A stretch of 64,000 nucleotides of DNA from Limnomonas spitsbergensis (Eukaryota; Chlorophyta; Chlorophyceae; Chlamydomonadales): NCBI GenBank assembly GCA_037349105.1, contig JAYJMM010000071.1, positions 496,001-560,000 on the forward strand, read 5' to 3'. A program made the position numbers and the translations under genes. The notes beneath the pieces are model-generated. The model was not told the origin of the DNA, did not search any database, and worked only from the letters and a program-made list of their open reading frames with translations. Positions 11,901 to 21,131 of this stretch are shown one piece after another. The first letter of the stretch is position 1. The number at the start of each line of letters is the position of its first letter.

Positions 11901-14900
11901 GGGGTGGGAGCACCTTCAGCACAGGTGTGGGGAGGGGTCCTGGGGTATCCTGGTGGAGGAGGGAGCACCTTCAGCACAGGTGTGGGGAGGGTTCCTGGGG
12001 GTATCCTGGTGGGGTGGGAGCACCTTCAGCACAGGTGTGGGGAGGGGGCCTGGGGGTATCCTGGTGGGGGTGGGAGCACCTTCAGCACAGGTGTGGGGAG
12101 GGGTCCTGGGGGTATCCTGGTGGGGGAGGGAGCACCTTCAGCACAGGTGTGGGGAGGGGTCCTGGGGGTATCCTGGTGGGGGAGGGAGCACCTTCAGCAC
12201 AGGTGTGGGGAGGGGTCCTGGGGGTATCCTGGTGGGGGTGGGAGCACCTTCAGCACAGGTGTGGGGAGGGGTCCTGGGGGTATCCTGGTGGGGGTGGGAG
12301 CACCTTCAGCACAGGTGTGGGGAGGGGTCCTGGGGGTATCCTGGTGGAGGAGGGAGCACCTTCAGCACAGGTGTGGGGAGGGGTCCTGGGGGTATCCTGG
12401 TGGGGGTGGGAGCACCTTCAGCACAGGTGTGGGGAGGGGTCCTGGGGGTATCCTGGTGGGGGTGGGAGCACCTTCAGCACAGGTGTGGGGAGGGGGCCTG
12501 GGGGTATCCTGGTGGGGGTGGGAGCACCTTCAGCACAGGTGTGGGGAGGGGTCCTGGGGGTATCCTGGTGGGGGAGGGAGCACCTTCAGCACAGGTGTGG
12601 GGAGGGGTCCTGGGGGTATCCTGGTGGGGGAGGGAGCACCTTCAGCACAGGTGTGGGGAGGGGTCCTGGGGGTATCCTGGTGGGGGTGGGAGCACCTTCA
12701 GCACAGGTGTGGGGAGGGGTCCTGGGGGTATCCTGGTGGGGGTGGGAGCACCTTCAGCACAGGTGTGGGGAGGGGGCCTGGGGGTATCCTGGTGGGGGAG
12801 GGAGCACCTTCAGCACAGGTGTGGGGAGGGGGCCAGGGGGTATCCTGGTGGGGGAGGGAGCACCTTCAGTACAGGTGTGGGGAGGGGCCTGGGGGTATCC
12901 TGGTGGGGGTGGGGGCACCTTCAGCACAGGTGTGGGGAGGGGGCATGGGGGTATCCTGGTGGGGGTGGGGGCACCTTCAGCACAGGTGTGGGGAGGGGGC
13001 CTGGGGGTATCCTGGTGGGGGAGGGAGCACCTTAAGCACAGGTGTGGGGAGGGGCCTGGGGGTATCCTGGTGGGGGAGGATGCATGGGGAATATGATGAA
13101 GGGTTTCAAGGCTTGTGTCAGGCTAGGAGTGAGATGTATGCACAGGACCCTGGAATAAGAGTGAGATGTATGCACATGGCCTTGGAATAAGAGTGGGATG
13201 TACGCATGGTAGTCACTCTTGTGCCACATGTATGACGAGTGTGCATGGCTGGTGTATGGTTGGGGACCGTTCAAAGCGGTGCTGGTGGGGATAGTGAAAA
13301 GCAGTACACATATGGATAATGCAAAGCGGTACATGTGGGGATCATTCAAAGCAGTACATATGGGGATATTGGAAAGCAGTAAACATGGGATAATACGAAG
13401 CAGTACATGTGGGACGGTGTGAAGCAGATCATGCTGGTGCCACACATGTCATGTTTTGCAGATCATGCGGCATGTGTTTCGCAACGCATCCCAGCTACTC
13501 AATTCGGTGCGACAATAGTGGATGTTAAGGAGGTAACCTGCACGGCGCATTGCCCGAGGGACCCAACCTTGCAGCCGCTCTTCGAAAGTACGTACAATTC
13601 TAACTGTATCCTTCCTTTCAGTCAGTTTCTCAGGTGTCCTTACTCCGCAGAGTCCTGACGCTCCTGACGATTTCCAATAAGAGGGTACCGTAGTTTTGCT
13701 TTGCCTTCCCTCATAACTAACTTGTTTGGGTTGAAGGGATCCATGCATTTACTAATAATCTTTTGACGAGGCCAGTTTTCAGTCGGAAATTAAGAGTTTT
13801 TGCAGCCAGTTTGCCCTGAGGGCAGCATGAAAAGAAATCATGTTCGATGCCCGAGGGAAGGCAAATCAATCTACGGTTAAGACTGGATGGAAGAAGATCC
13901 CTCATGTGTTTGAAAGGCCTGACGGGGAAGAGAAGGCGGAAATAGCCAAGTCTAGGAGTGTTCTATAAAGAAACTGCTGCGGAAAATTGGAATAGCACGG
14001 CAAATGCCGACAGAAGAAGGGTAGCTCGGCAGTTGATTCATACCCACTCCACACCTGTTTCAAACCACTCCACACCTGATGCGTACCAGGTACGTGAGCT
14101 GACACCAGCCGAGGTGGAGAAGGATGAGGGAAACACAGCATTCAAAAAGGGCGACTGGCAGGGAGCCATTGACAGGTGGGGTGACAGTCCACACTTTGCC
14201 ACACATGCAATGCCCCAGCACTGCACCCCTGCTGAATGGTTTACACTGTTATTGCCTGTTACAACCTGTTACAGCCTGTTATTGCCTGTTACAGCCCGTT
14301 CATAGCTGTTACAGCCTGTTACAACCTGTCATTGCCTGTTACAACCCGTTATTGTCTGATACAGCCTCATACAACCTGTTACAGCCTTGTATTGCCTGTT
14401 ACATCCTGTGACAGTCTGTTACAGCCTGTTATTGTCTGTTACAGCCTGTTATTGTCTGTTACGGCCTGTTATTGTCTGTTACGGCCTGTTATTATCTGTT
14501 ACAGCCTGTTATTGTCTGTTACAGCCTGTTATTGTCTGTTACAGCCTGTCATTGTCTGTTACAGCCTGTTATTGTCTGTTACGGCCTGTTTTTGTCTGTT
14601 ACGGCCTGTTATTGCCTGTAACAGCCTGTCACAACCTGTTACAGCCTGTTATCGCCTGTTACAGCCTGTCACAACCTGTTACAGCCTGTTATTGTCTGTT
14701 ACAGCCTGTCACAACCTGTCACAGCCTGTGACAACCTGTTACAGCCTGTTATTGCCTGTTACAGCCTGTCACAACCTGCTACAGCCTGTTATTGCCTGTT
14801 ACAGCCTGTTATTGCCTGTTACAGCCTGTCACAACCTGCTACAGCCTGGTATTGCCTGTTACAGCCTGTCACAACCTGCTACAGCCTGTTATTGCCTGTT

Positions 14901-17900
14901 ACAGCCTGTGACTGCTCCTACACCTAATTTGATTGAAACCCTGCTCAGGTACTCGGCTGCTCTGCTATTGGACGCGTCGCTGCTGCCTGCCCTAAATAAC
15001 AGAGCCCTGGCTGCTTTAAAGCTGGGGAGGGCTGGGGAGGCCGAGCTGGACTGCAGCAAGGTGTGTGGCAGGGGGGGGAGGGGGGAGGGATTTGTTTGGT
15101 CAGTTGTCAGGACTGAGACGATTTGTACTCAAATACCAGTAGGTGGTTGGCTGTTGAGCAGCTATTTTTACTTGGAATCAAGCGCAGTCGCCCAGAGCTG
15201 AAAATATCCTGGAAATGTGCCCACATGTATGAAGGCTGAGAGACTGGAGATTTTGGGGATTGTGGAGCACATACGGGACGCTGAGCTAGTCCACACCACG
15301 GGTTGTTGTAGAGCCTGATAAGAGTGTCGGGGGTGGAGGAAACAAAAAGGCCCCTTGGAAAGCTTTTAGAAGTTGTGCTCTTCTCATGACTTATCTAACC
15401 CCGCTACAAGGGTGGCAATGCTGCTGTCCCTGTCTAGGTCATTGTTTCTTTTTTCGTGTCTCAGCTACATGTCAGCTACACTCTGGCCTCTGGCCGTAGG
15501 CCCTATTTGTGGCCGACCATGCTGATTTGGCCACCAGTTGTCGGCCGGTCCAGGTCTGGTTCCCATCGGGTCAAGCCAAGGGGCCCTGGCTCAGGATGGC
15601 AGTGCCTCAGGTGCTCTGTGTGGTGAGGAGCTTCAGTATTGCTGGATCTTCCCAAGGGCCTAGAACATAACTGGAATAACAGGGAACACAAGCATGGCTC
15701 TCTGGACCCCTCAACCTTCGCCTCTCCTGCGTGCCCCTTCACCCAGGTGCTTGAAGCCGAGCCTCGCAATGTCAAGGCGCTCCTGAGGCGGGCGCTGGCC
15801 AGGGAGCAGCAGCAGGGAGGAGCGGGTGGACAAGAGAAGCTGCAGGTGTGTGCGGGGGGGGGGCCTGTCGGAGGATCTGGCAGGATCCTCCCCTGTCTCC
15901 CCTATCCGTCCCCTATCCCTCCCCTATCCCTCCCCTATCCCTCCCCTGTCTCCCCTTGTCTCCCCTATCCCTCCCCTATACGTTGCACTGGAGTCGACAT
16001 CGATAGGCCGCCTGGTGACCAGCACCGGGCCCACGGGACCCATCCTTGACCGGTGGACAGCCGATGGCCCAAGGAGTAGGGACAGCCTAATAGACCAGGG
16101 ATACTGCAGGTGTCCGTTAGACCAGGGATACTGCAGGTGTCCGTTAGACCAGGGATACTGCAGGTGTCCGTTAGACCAGGGATACTGCAGGTGTCCGTTA
16201 GACCAGGGATACTGCAGGTGTCCGTTAGACCTGGGATACTGCAGGTGTCCGTTAGACCTGGGATACTGCAGGTGTCCGTTAGACCTGGGATACTGCAGGT
16301 GTCCGTTAGACCAGGGATACTGCAGGTGTCCCTTAGACCAGGGATACTGCAGGTGTCCCTTAGACCAGGGATACTGCAGGTGTCCGTTAGACCAGGGATA
16401 CTGCAGGTGTCCGTTAGACCAGGGATACTGCAGGTGTCCGTTAGACCAGGGATACTGCAGGTGTCCGTTAGACCAGGGATACTGCAGGTGTCCGTTAGAC
16501 CAGGGATACTGCAGGTGTCCGTTAGACCAGGGATACTGCAGGTGTCCGTTAGACCAGGGATACTGCAGGTGTCCCTTAGACCAGGGATACTGCAGGTGTC
16601 CGTTAGACCAGGGATACTGCAGGTGTCCGTTAGACCAGGGATACTGCAGGTGTCCGTTAGACCAGGGATACTGCAGGTGTCCGTTAGACCAGGGATACTG
16701 CAGGTGTCCGTTAGACCAGGGATACTGCAGGTGTCCGTTAGACCAGGGATACTGCAGGTGTCCGTTAGACCAGGGATACTGCAGGTGTCCGTTAGACCAG
16801 GGATACTGCAGGTGTCCGTTGACCAGGGATACTGCAGGTGTCCGTTAGACCAGGGATACTGCAGGTATCCGTTAGACCTGGGATACTGCAGGTGTCCCTT
16901 AGACCAGGGATACTGCAGGTGTCCGTTAGACCTGGGATACTGCAGGTGTCCGTTAGACCAGGGATACTGCAGGTGTCCGTTAGACCAGGGATACTGCAGG
17001 TGTCCCTTAGACCAGGGATACTGCAGGTGTCCGTTAGACCAGGGATACTGCAGGTGTCCGTTAGACCAGGGATACTGCAGGTGTCCGTTAGACCAGGGAT
17101 ACTGCAGGTGTCCGTTAGACCAGGGATACTGCAGGTGTCCGTTAGACCAGGGATACTGCAGGTGTCCGTTAGACCAGGGATACTGCAGGTGTCCGTTAGA
17201 CCAGGGATACTGCAGGTGTCCGTTAGACCAGGGATACTGCAGGTGTCCGTTAGACCTGGGATACTGCAGGTGTCCCTTAGACCAGGGATACTGCAGGTGT
17301 CCGTTAGACCTGGGATACTGCAGGTGTCCGTTAGACCTGGGATACTGCAGGTGTCCGTTAGACCAGGGATACTGCAGGTGTCCGTTAGACCAGGGATACT
17401 GCAGGTGTCCGTTAGACCAGGGATACTGCAGGTGTCCGTTAGACCTGGGATACTGCAGGTGTCCGTTAGACCTGGGATACTGCAGGTGTCCGTTAGACCA
17501 GGGATACTGCAGGTGTCCGTTAGACCTGGGATACTGCAGGTGTCCGTTAGACCAGGGATACTGCAGGTGTCCGTTAGACCAGGGATACTGCAGGTGTCCG
17601 TTAGACCAGGGATACTGCAGGTGTCCGTTAGACCAGGGATACTGCAGGTGTCCGTTAGACCAGGGATACTGCAGGTGTCCGTTAGACCAGGGATACTGCA
17701 GGTGTCCGTTAGACCTGGGATACTGCAGGTGTCCGTGAATGATGTTGTACCGCTGGGCCCAGCTCACAAAAGATCGTCCACGTGGGCAGATGCATGTGGG
17801 CAGGCATCGGAGGGTGTCCGTGACGGATGCAGCAGGGCGGTCGTAGGAGCCATGAAAATGCTTATTTCATAACAACACATGGGGTTAATGGTGGGGCTTG

Positions 17901-18479
17901 CCATGTAAAAACCCTTACTTACCTGTATCTATTTTAGTGTGTGCGAGATCGCCTTTGGGGGGCCGCCGAGTGGCCACCGCTGGGCCAATGAGTGCAAACC
18001 TTGATCGGCCTACCGTCGGTGGCCCAAGCAGCTGAGCTGCAACAGGCCCTTACAGCTTTGCACTGCTGCAGCCGAATCGTAGCTGACACACCCTTCAATA
18101 AGCAGGGACTTGGTGGGGCTCGTCATCTCCCAATCCTTCATTAACCGTTGCAGCTGCATGTGATGGCCCTTGCGTTCTTGAGCCCTTGCAACGGTGAGCG
18201 ATTGCCCATTTGCCCTTGTGTTCTTGAGCCCATGCAGCAGTGAGCGATTGCCCATTTGCCCTTGTGTTCTTGAGCCCTTGCAGCGGTGAGCGATTGCCCA
18301 TTTACCTTTGTGTTCTTGAGCCCATGCAGCGGTGAGCGATTGCCCACTTGCCCTTGTGACCTGCCTCCTCCTAGGGGGCCATTGCGGATGTGGATGCTGC
18401 GTTGAAGCTCGAGGCAGGGAACAAGGAGGCAGCTGCTCAGAAGCTAAGGCTGCAGTCAGCTGCAGGATCTGGTTCATGA
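5963..18479 (+). CDS. TPR-domain protein with co-chaperone-type carboxylate clamp, 13 exons, 363 aa
   Basis: Exons: 5963-5980, 6230-6312, 6817-6854, 7396-7493, 8754-8831, 9434-9580, 10209-10283, 10891-10977, 11803-11868, 14090-14175, 14949-15060, 15747-15845, 18375-18479. They total 1,092 nt, all GT-AG and phase-consistent, ending in TGA. Residues 231-363 form a C-terminal three-motif TPR (EGNTAFKKGDWQGAID, PALNNRALAALKLG, VKALLRRALARE). K241, N245, N276, K306 and R310 sit at the five positions that in Hop-type TPRs bind the EEVD tail of Hsp70/Hsp90, so a cytosolic co-chaperone or assembly-factor role is inferred. The N-terminal 208 residues (PDLFIHFEAN, VNMYCDDQAQ, GDAFVARVFDNEDDFKRMDF) look conserved but I cannot name the domain. 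Exon 1 is the least certain: an alternative start at 6026 would read straight into exon 2. The introns are packed with minisatellites and repeats. Confidence 0.8.
6563..6730 (+). repeat. dispersed intron repeat, copy B
   Basis: It lies in intron 2 of gene 2 and begins TTTAGTGTGCACCAGACCGC. It shows the same order of blocks as copy A (CCTTTGGGG, a block ending ACTGGTGGCCC, GCCGGCCATAGGCC, GTAGCTGAA). It is closer to copy C than to copy A. Confidence 0.7.
7307..7365 (+). pseudogene. partial duplicate of exon 4 (pseudo-exon)
   Basis: This lies exactly 89 bases upstream of real exon 4 (7396-7493). The acceptor context TTGCAG and the first part of the exon are repeated: residues read EVQDAECFLEKVKTH, against EGQDVECFLEKVKKH in the real exon. 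The splice phase is the same. Similarity breaks off after KTH and no GT donor follows in frame. It is either a decayed tandem exon duplicate or a cryptic alternative acceptor. Confidence 0.7.
7708..7750 (+). repeat. short hairpin repeat (inverted partner at 10573-10616)
   Basis: CTCACGCCCC, then a G/C hairpin, then a TTTCTTTCTTTCCT tail. The reverse complement of 10573-10616 shows the same order of words. Both copies are in introns of gene 2. Confidence 0.55.
8837..8985 (+). repeat. 28-bp minisatellite directly after the exon 5 donor
   Basis: There are about five diverged units of the type GAGCTGGGAGTTTAGTGTGA followed by AGGTTTG. The array begins within a few bases of the intron 5 donor (GTGAGAG at 8832), so the donor-proximal sequence appears to be part of the first unit. 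Confidence 0.75.
9220..9296 (-). repeat. short dispersed repeat, inverted partner of 4859-4930
   Basis: The reverse complement reproduces the 4859-4930 segment. It lies in intron 5 of gene 2, and the flanking sequence on both sides is unrelated to the partner locus. Confidence 0.7.
9325..9352 (+). repeat. decoy copy of the exon 6 splice acceptor
   Basis: CACCGCCAGGTGGAAACATCG here closely matches the true intron 5/exon 6 junction (CCCGCCAG, then GTGGAAAACATCG at 9434). The copy has lost one A of the AAAA run, so exon use from this site would be out of frame. Confidence 0.6.
9590..10208 (+). repeat. intron 6 array of diverged 65-130 bp units ending at the exon 7 acceptor
   Basis: The upstream units (near 9776 and 9897) run TTCACCT, a CTCAA/ACCAAAGAAAATGATGTT block, then a CAGGTCGAGG/GGTCGAGGGCCGC block. 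The shorter units (near 10010, 10078 and 10144) run GGCTCAAACCTAAGAGCAGGA, CTAACCCTGCCCCC and TGTTGCCCC. The last unit ends as the real acceptor TGTTGCCCCTGGCAG. The GTCGAGGGCCGC blocks resemble the start of exon 7 (GTCAAGGGAGACG). Confidence 0.6.
10392..10565 (+). repeat. 67-bp minisatellite, intron 7
   Basis: Three units contain GTGAAGGGTT, TAGGGTTTACGGTAGCAGGC and a second GGGTAGCAAGCC. The starts near 10392, 10461 and 10528 give a period of about 67-69 bp. Confidence 0.75.
10573..10616 (-). repeat. short hairpin repeat, inverted partner of 7708-7750
   Basis: The purine-rich GAAAGAAAGAAAG tract followed by CCACGCCCC, spacer and GGGGGCGTGAG is the reverse complement in layout of 7708-7750. 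Confidence 0.5.
11021..11145 (-). repeat. dispersed intron repeat, copy E (inverted)
   Basis: It lies in intron 8 of gene 2. Its reverse complement reads GCTGGGACCCAAACTTGGAC, a GTGGTCC block, TGCACCAGG, and ends AGCTGAACTGTAGCTGAAT. The end closely matches copy A. Confidence 0.65.
11335..11760 (+). repeat. 41-bp minisatellite, intron 8
   Basis: The unit is built from CCCTGATTCCCTTAACCCTG, ACCCTGAACCCTGACCCATG, then G. Starts at 11359, 11400, 11441, 11482, 11523 and 11564 fix the 41-bp period; later units are shortened. It is composed of CCCTGA/AACCCTG words but lacks a telomeric heptamer period. Confidence 0.9.
11849..13080 (+). repeat. 56-bp minisatellite carrying the exon 9 end and its splice donor, 22 copies
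   Basis: Each unit contains GGAGCACCTTCAGCACAG followed by GTGTGGGGAGG, that is, the last 18 coding bases of exon 9 plus the donor. GGAGCACC-type starts at 11851, 11907, 11962, 12017, 12073 and onward to 13024 give 22 copies of 55-56 bp. Because 56 is not a multiple of 3 and the unit is stop-free, all three plus-strand frames stay open for up to 468 codons. Reading straight through the exon 9 donor also stays open to 13035. I treat these frames as repeat by-products. Confidence 0.95.
13081..14089. other. intron 9 distal part with short degenerate tandems
   Basis: Around 13125-13215 a block of about 37 bp (GAGTGAGATGTATGCACA) is repeated two to three times. Around 13265-13430 units of about 32 bp containing AAAGCAGTACATATGGGGAT recur. 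A possible exon at 13462 was tested and rejected on phase. The remainder is unique. Confidence 0.6.
14236..14915 (+). repeat. 20-bp minisatellite, intron 10
   Basis: The array consists of about 34 units of TTATTGCCTGTTACAGCCTG and variants (ATTGTCTG, ACAACCTG, ACGGCCTG). It fills most of intron 10. Each CCTGTTACAG is itself a fair 3' splice-site sequence, so many decoy acceptors precede the real one at 14947-14948. Confidence 0.9.
15461..15597 (-). repeat. dispersed intron repeat, copy D (inverted)
   Basis: It lies in intron 11 of gene 2. The reverse complement reads GGGAACCAGACCTGGACCGG, ACTGGTGGCC, GGGCCTACGGCC and ends GTGTAGCTGACATGTAGCTG. The block order is the same as in copies A-C. 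Confidence 0.65.
15892..15980 (+). repeat. CCCTATCCCTC low-complexity tract
   Basis: This is a pyrimidine tract of repeated CTCCCCTATCC/CTCCCCTGTC words in the 5' part of intron 12. Confidence 0.85.
16087..17737 (+). repeat. 27-bp minisatellite with a splice-donor-like core, about 61 copies
   Basis: The unit is ACCAGGGATACTGCAGGTGT followed by CCGTTAG. The cores run from 16101 to 17720, which is 60 steps of 27 bp less one base (one unit near 16820 lacks an A). Variants are limited mainly to ACCAGG/ACCTGG and CCGTTAG/CCCTTAG. Every unit has CTGCAG followed by GTGT, identical over 10 bases to the exon 12/intron 12 junction at 15840-15849. Since 27 is divisible by 3, the array is open in several frames on both strands; these are not genes. 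Confidence 0.95.
17933..18090 (+). repeat. dispersed intron repeat, copy C
   Basis: It lies in intron 12 of gene 2 and starts TTTAGTGTGTGCGAGATCGC. It continues CCTTTGGGGGGCCGCC, CGCTGGGCCAATG, CGGTGGCCCAAGCA and ends TCGTAGCTGACACA. It is one of the better-preserved copies. Confidence 0.7.
18168..18357 (+). repeat. 46-bp minisatellite, 4 copies, next to the last exon
   Basis: The units read CTTGTGTTCTTGAGCCC, TTGCAGCGGTGAGCG, ATTGCCCATTTGCC. The array ends a few bases before the acceptor of exon 13 and each unit contains a GGTGAG donor-like word. Confidence 0.9.
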
Positions 18480-19930
18480 AAAAGATAGCATATTGCTTTA
18501 ATGCGCAGCCAGAAAGCATGGGCATGGAGAAAGCTCACCGCCAAAACTACTGAACCCTCCCGGAGGGTGTCTCACTACATGTTGTGCAATTTGTCACACG
18601 ATAATTCCCTACGCGGACAGTTTAGGGGTCGACCCCAAGCGCTATTACACTCGACCGGCAGGTACTGGATAGTATTAACGTGCCTTTGACGACCGTTATA
18701 GCGTGCTATACCAGATTGTCACGCGACACGCTGAGCGACATCGGTGGTCTCGCTATATGTCAATGACGTTATTACACCACCGATCCATCCATGCTCAAAA
18801 GGCTCAACCGCGCGGGCGCCTGACAGTCTGTTCGGGAGGAAAATAAAACAATGGCGAGAGAAGAAAGGGAAGAAACGGACGTGTGGCACCAAGTTGGTGA
18901 CCGTGTTGGTCCATATTGGCACCTCCCCACCCAACATTGCCATGTCAATGACATGACACCTCTGGGCCCTGCTAAAAAGCCTCGGCCGCCCAACTGCCCG
19001 TCCCAACAAGGCCATGTATCTAACACTGCTGATGCGCAATGCCTCCTGGTCCAACATGGCCAAGTAGCTATCTCATGGGGGTTCTTCTGGGGTAGCATGG
19101 CCACTATGGCATGGCCACTGTTGGGGCAGGGGTCTGCTCGAATGCCCGACTTGACAGATATGACATCATTGTGACGCTGGGATTCTGCGCACCAGCTTGC
19201 ACCAATGAGGCCGTTGGAGCATGCATCAAGCATCAATGGCTATTAGCTACTGACAATGACATGCTAGGAAAGGTAGACTTGCGCACGTAACTTTCTGTTG
19301 ATGCTCTTTTCCTCATTCAAAAATAAAGACGTTCCAACTTCTTCCAGGGTTGCAGCGCTTTTGATGGGTAATGCGAAGATAAAAAGGTGGTCCATGGTAT
19401 CGAATTAAAGACTGAGGGTGAGGCGTCACGTACCACGTGGCTCTAGATCTGGTATTGAGGTGACAAGTTTGTTTATACCTCTATCTACTGGCGTAGCTTC
19501 AATTGCTCAATATAATTTGGAGGGCCTCATGTACCATCAATTGATCAGTCTTGGGCCATGTGCGTCCAGTTAACACGAATGCAAAAATGACACGAATCCA
19601 ACTTCCACACGAAGGGGGGGCAAAAGAAAGGCAAACACCCCATCATAATAAAAAAGGCAAACGACCCCTGGCTACCCCCCCCTCCGCCTCCGGAACCTAG
19701 TCAAACCTTAATTTCTCAGTCAAAAATCAGGATTTAAGGAAGATAGCGGGGTCAATTTCGATCAGCTGATCAGTGCACTAATGGTGTCGATAAATGTAGA
19801 TGATTCACAAATGTCAAGCAGTGAAACAAAAGAATAAACCATTGCTCTAGCTATCACCTGCCAGCTACCCATCCTCGCTAGAGACCACGAGGCTCCAGAA
19901 ACGAGAGGACTCGCACATGAGTGGCATATA
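18480..19930. other. 3' flank of gene 2 and intergenic sequence
   Basis: No gene could be supported. There is a palindromic GGGGTCGACCCC near 18626 and a weak, irregular tandem of words like CCAACATGGCCA between 18900 and 19070. No clear polyadenylation signal for gene 2 was identified. Confidence 0.35.
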
Positions 19931-20800
19931 ACTTGAGCGTGCTGATGTGCTGCTTCTGAAGCCTGGTCTTCTGCTTCTTGGGGAGCTCCTTGCCCCCCCC
20001 CCTTAAACTCCTCAGCGGTGATGGCATATTTCGTCACATCTGCCTCCGTCAGCTCCTGACCAGGGTGGGCTGACTCCATGTGGTCTAGGACGTGATAACT
20101 CCAGACATAAGCGCGGATGGTACCCGCGATGCTTCCTGAAAATTGTGCGAGCCAATGGTCTGTTGGTGCAAGGATTGTTGGCATTACCCCTCTCAGCAGC
20201 CGCATATGACATCTTGTACTTCAGGGGGCAGCGGGACTCGACTGCTAGCGTGCCGTTGGTAGAGCCTCTGCCCAAGTCCGTTTTGCACAGGCATGATGTC
20301 ATGTCGTCACACACAATGCCACAGAAGCTGCATGCCACAGCACCACTTGGCTTCAAGCTACACGCTGCTCCACATTGGCGCAGCAAGATGTGCGCTCCGA
20401 CGTGCAATTGCATAGCTGATAGCTTGATTATCTTCCCACAGCCATGCACCTTGCACACCGTCGGCGCATCCCCAGCTACTGGTGGTCCATATTCGTGTTG
20501 AGCATCTTCCGACTCTTGGGGGGTGTCATCACAAAGTGGCCAGGGCTTGGCATCATCGCCTATGTAAGGGAACTCAGCTGACATGCTCAAGATGTGGCTA
20601 GAAGCTGGTGGGCGCTGACCAGGGAATCCGTCCAGGCCACCAGCTGGGCTAGCAGGCAGTTGAAGATGACGTCAAGGATCGACACCTCGCACGTTGCAAT
20701 GATGCCCTGAGAAGGGGAGGCTGGCATTGCAAAGGGGATGGCCTTGTGGGCTGGCACCTTGATCATGACACCGACTTTCCCACCCCAAGCCAACTAAGCC
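19931..20800 (-). pseudogene. frameshifted C2H2-type zinc-finger protein, probably transposon-associated
   Basis: The minus strand shows a chain of homologous-looking segments in different frames. First (about 20793-20590) comes GIIATCEVSILDVIFNCLLA. A frame change near 20600 leads into ILSMSAEFPYIGDDAKPWPL, then a C2H2 finger (CKVHGCGKIIKLSAMQLHVG, then AH), then CSFCG and NPCTNRPL. A second frame change near 20120-20160 removes the expected CxxC before VWSYHVLDHMESAHPG and ITAEEF. The pattern of C2H2, PCTNRP and W-Y-x5-H-x4-HP reads like a family I associate with mobile-element proteins, but I cannot name it. With at least two frameshifts it is probably dead. Confidence 0.55.
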
Positions 20801-21131
20801 AAGGACGCTGCTGATCCATCAGCCTCACTACGGTGGTTCCTTTCCACCCCTCTTCCTTTTGGTGTCTTCTTTTCTCCCTTCTGAACAGATGGGCGCCCAC
20901 GCGGCCGAGCTTTGAGCGGGCCAGAGGTGTAATGTTATTGACTCCGGTGGTTCCGGAGTCATGACACCCCCCCATGCCAAAATTGTATGCCAATAGGGGT
21001 CTCATATTCTGTGTGGCTTATTTTATGATGCATGTCTGTAGCAAATGTCAGTAGGATTGCAATGGTGAAGCTATCGTCTCAATCTGATGTTTACAAAAAG
21101 TTACTAAATTCCCCAAATTCCTCATTCTTTA

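Noticed and set aside
11784..13190. 468-codon Gly/Trp-rich open frame and two sister frames
   Set aside because: The 56-bp array is stop-free and shifts frame every unit, so all frames are open. The real gene splices out at 11869. Only read-through isoforms remain conceivable.
13462..13533. Additional exon of gene 2 between exons 9 and 10
   Set aside because: TTTTGCAG precedes and GTAACC follows an open segment in one frame, but the required phase 0 hits a TAG. Exon 9 joins directly to exon 10 in phase.
14236..15201. 321-codon frame rich in CYSLLLPVTA
   Set aside because: It is a product of the 20-bp intron 10 array; the only real coding part inside it is exon 11 (14949-15060).
16087..17737. 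CRISPR array
   Set aside because: The 27-bp units are contiguous with no unique spacers, in a eukaryotic intron, with no cas genes.
15965..17767. 600-codon minus-strand open frame with a nine-residue repeat (SNGHLQYPW)
   Set aside because: It lies entirely on the 27-bp minisatellite, which is stop-free in several frames because 27 is divisible by 3. It overlaps intron 12 of gene 2 and has no unique domain.
15826..17872. Plus-strand frames of 340-542 codons with DQGYCRCPL or RPGILQVSV repeats
   Set aside because: They have the same cause: the 27-bp array is open in several plus-strand frames.
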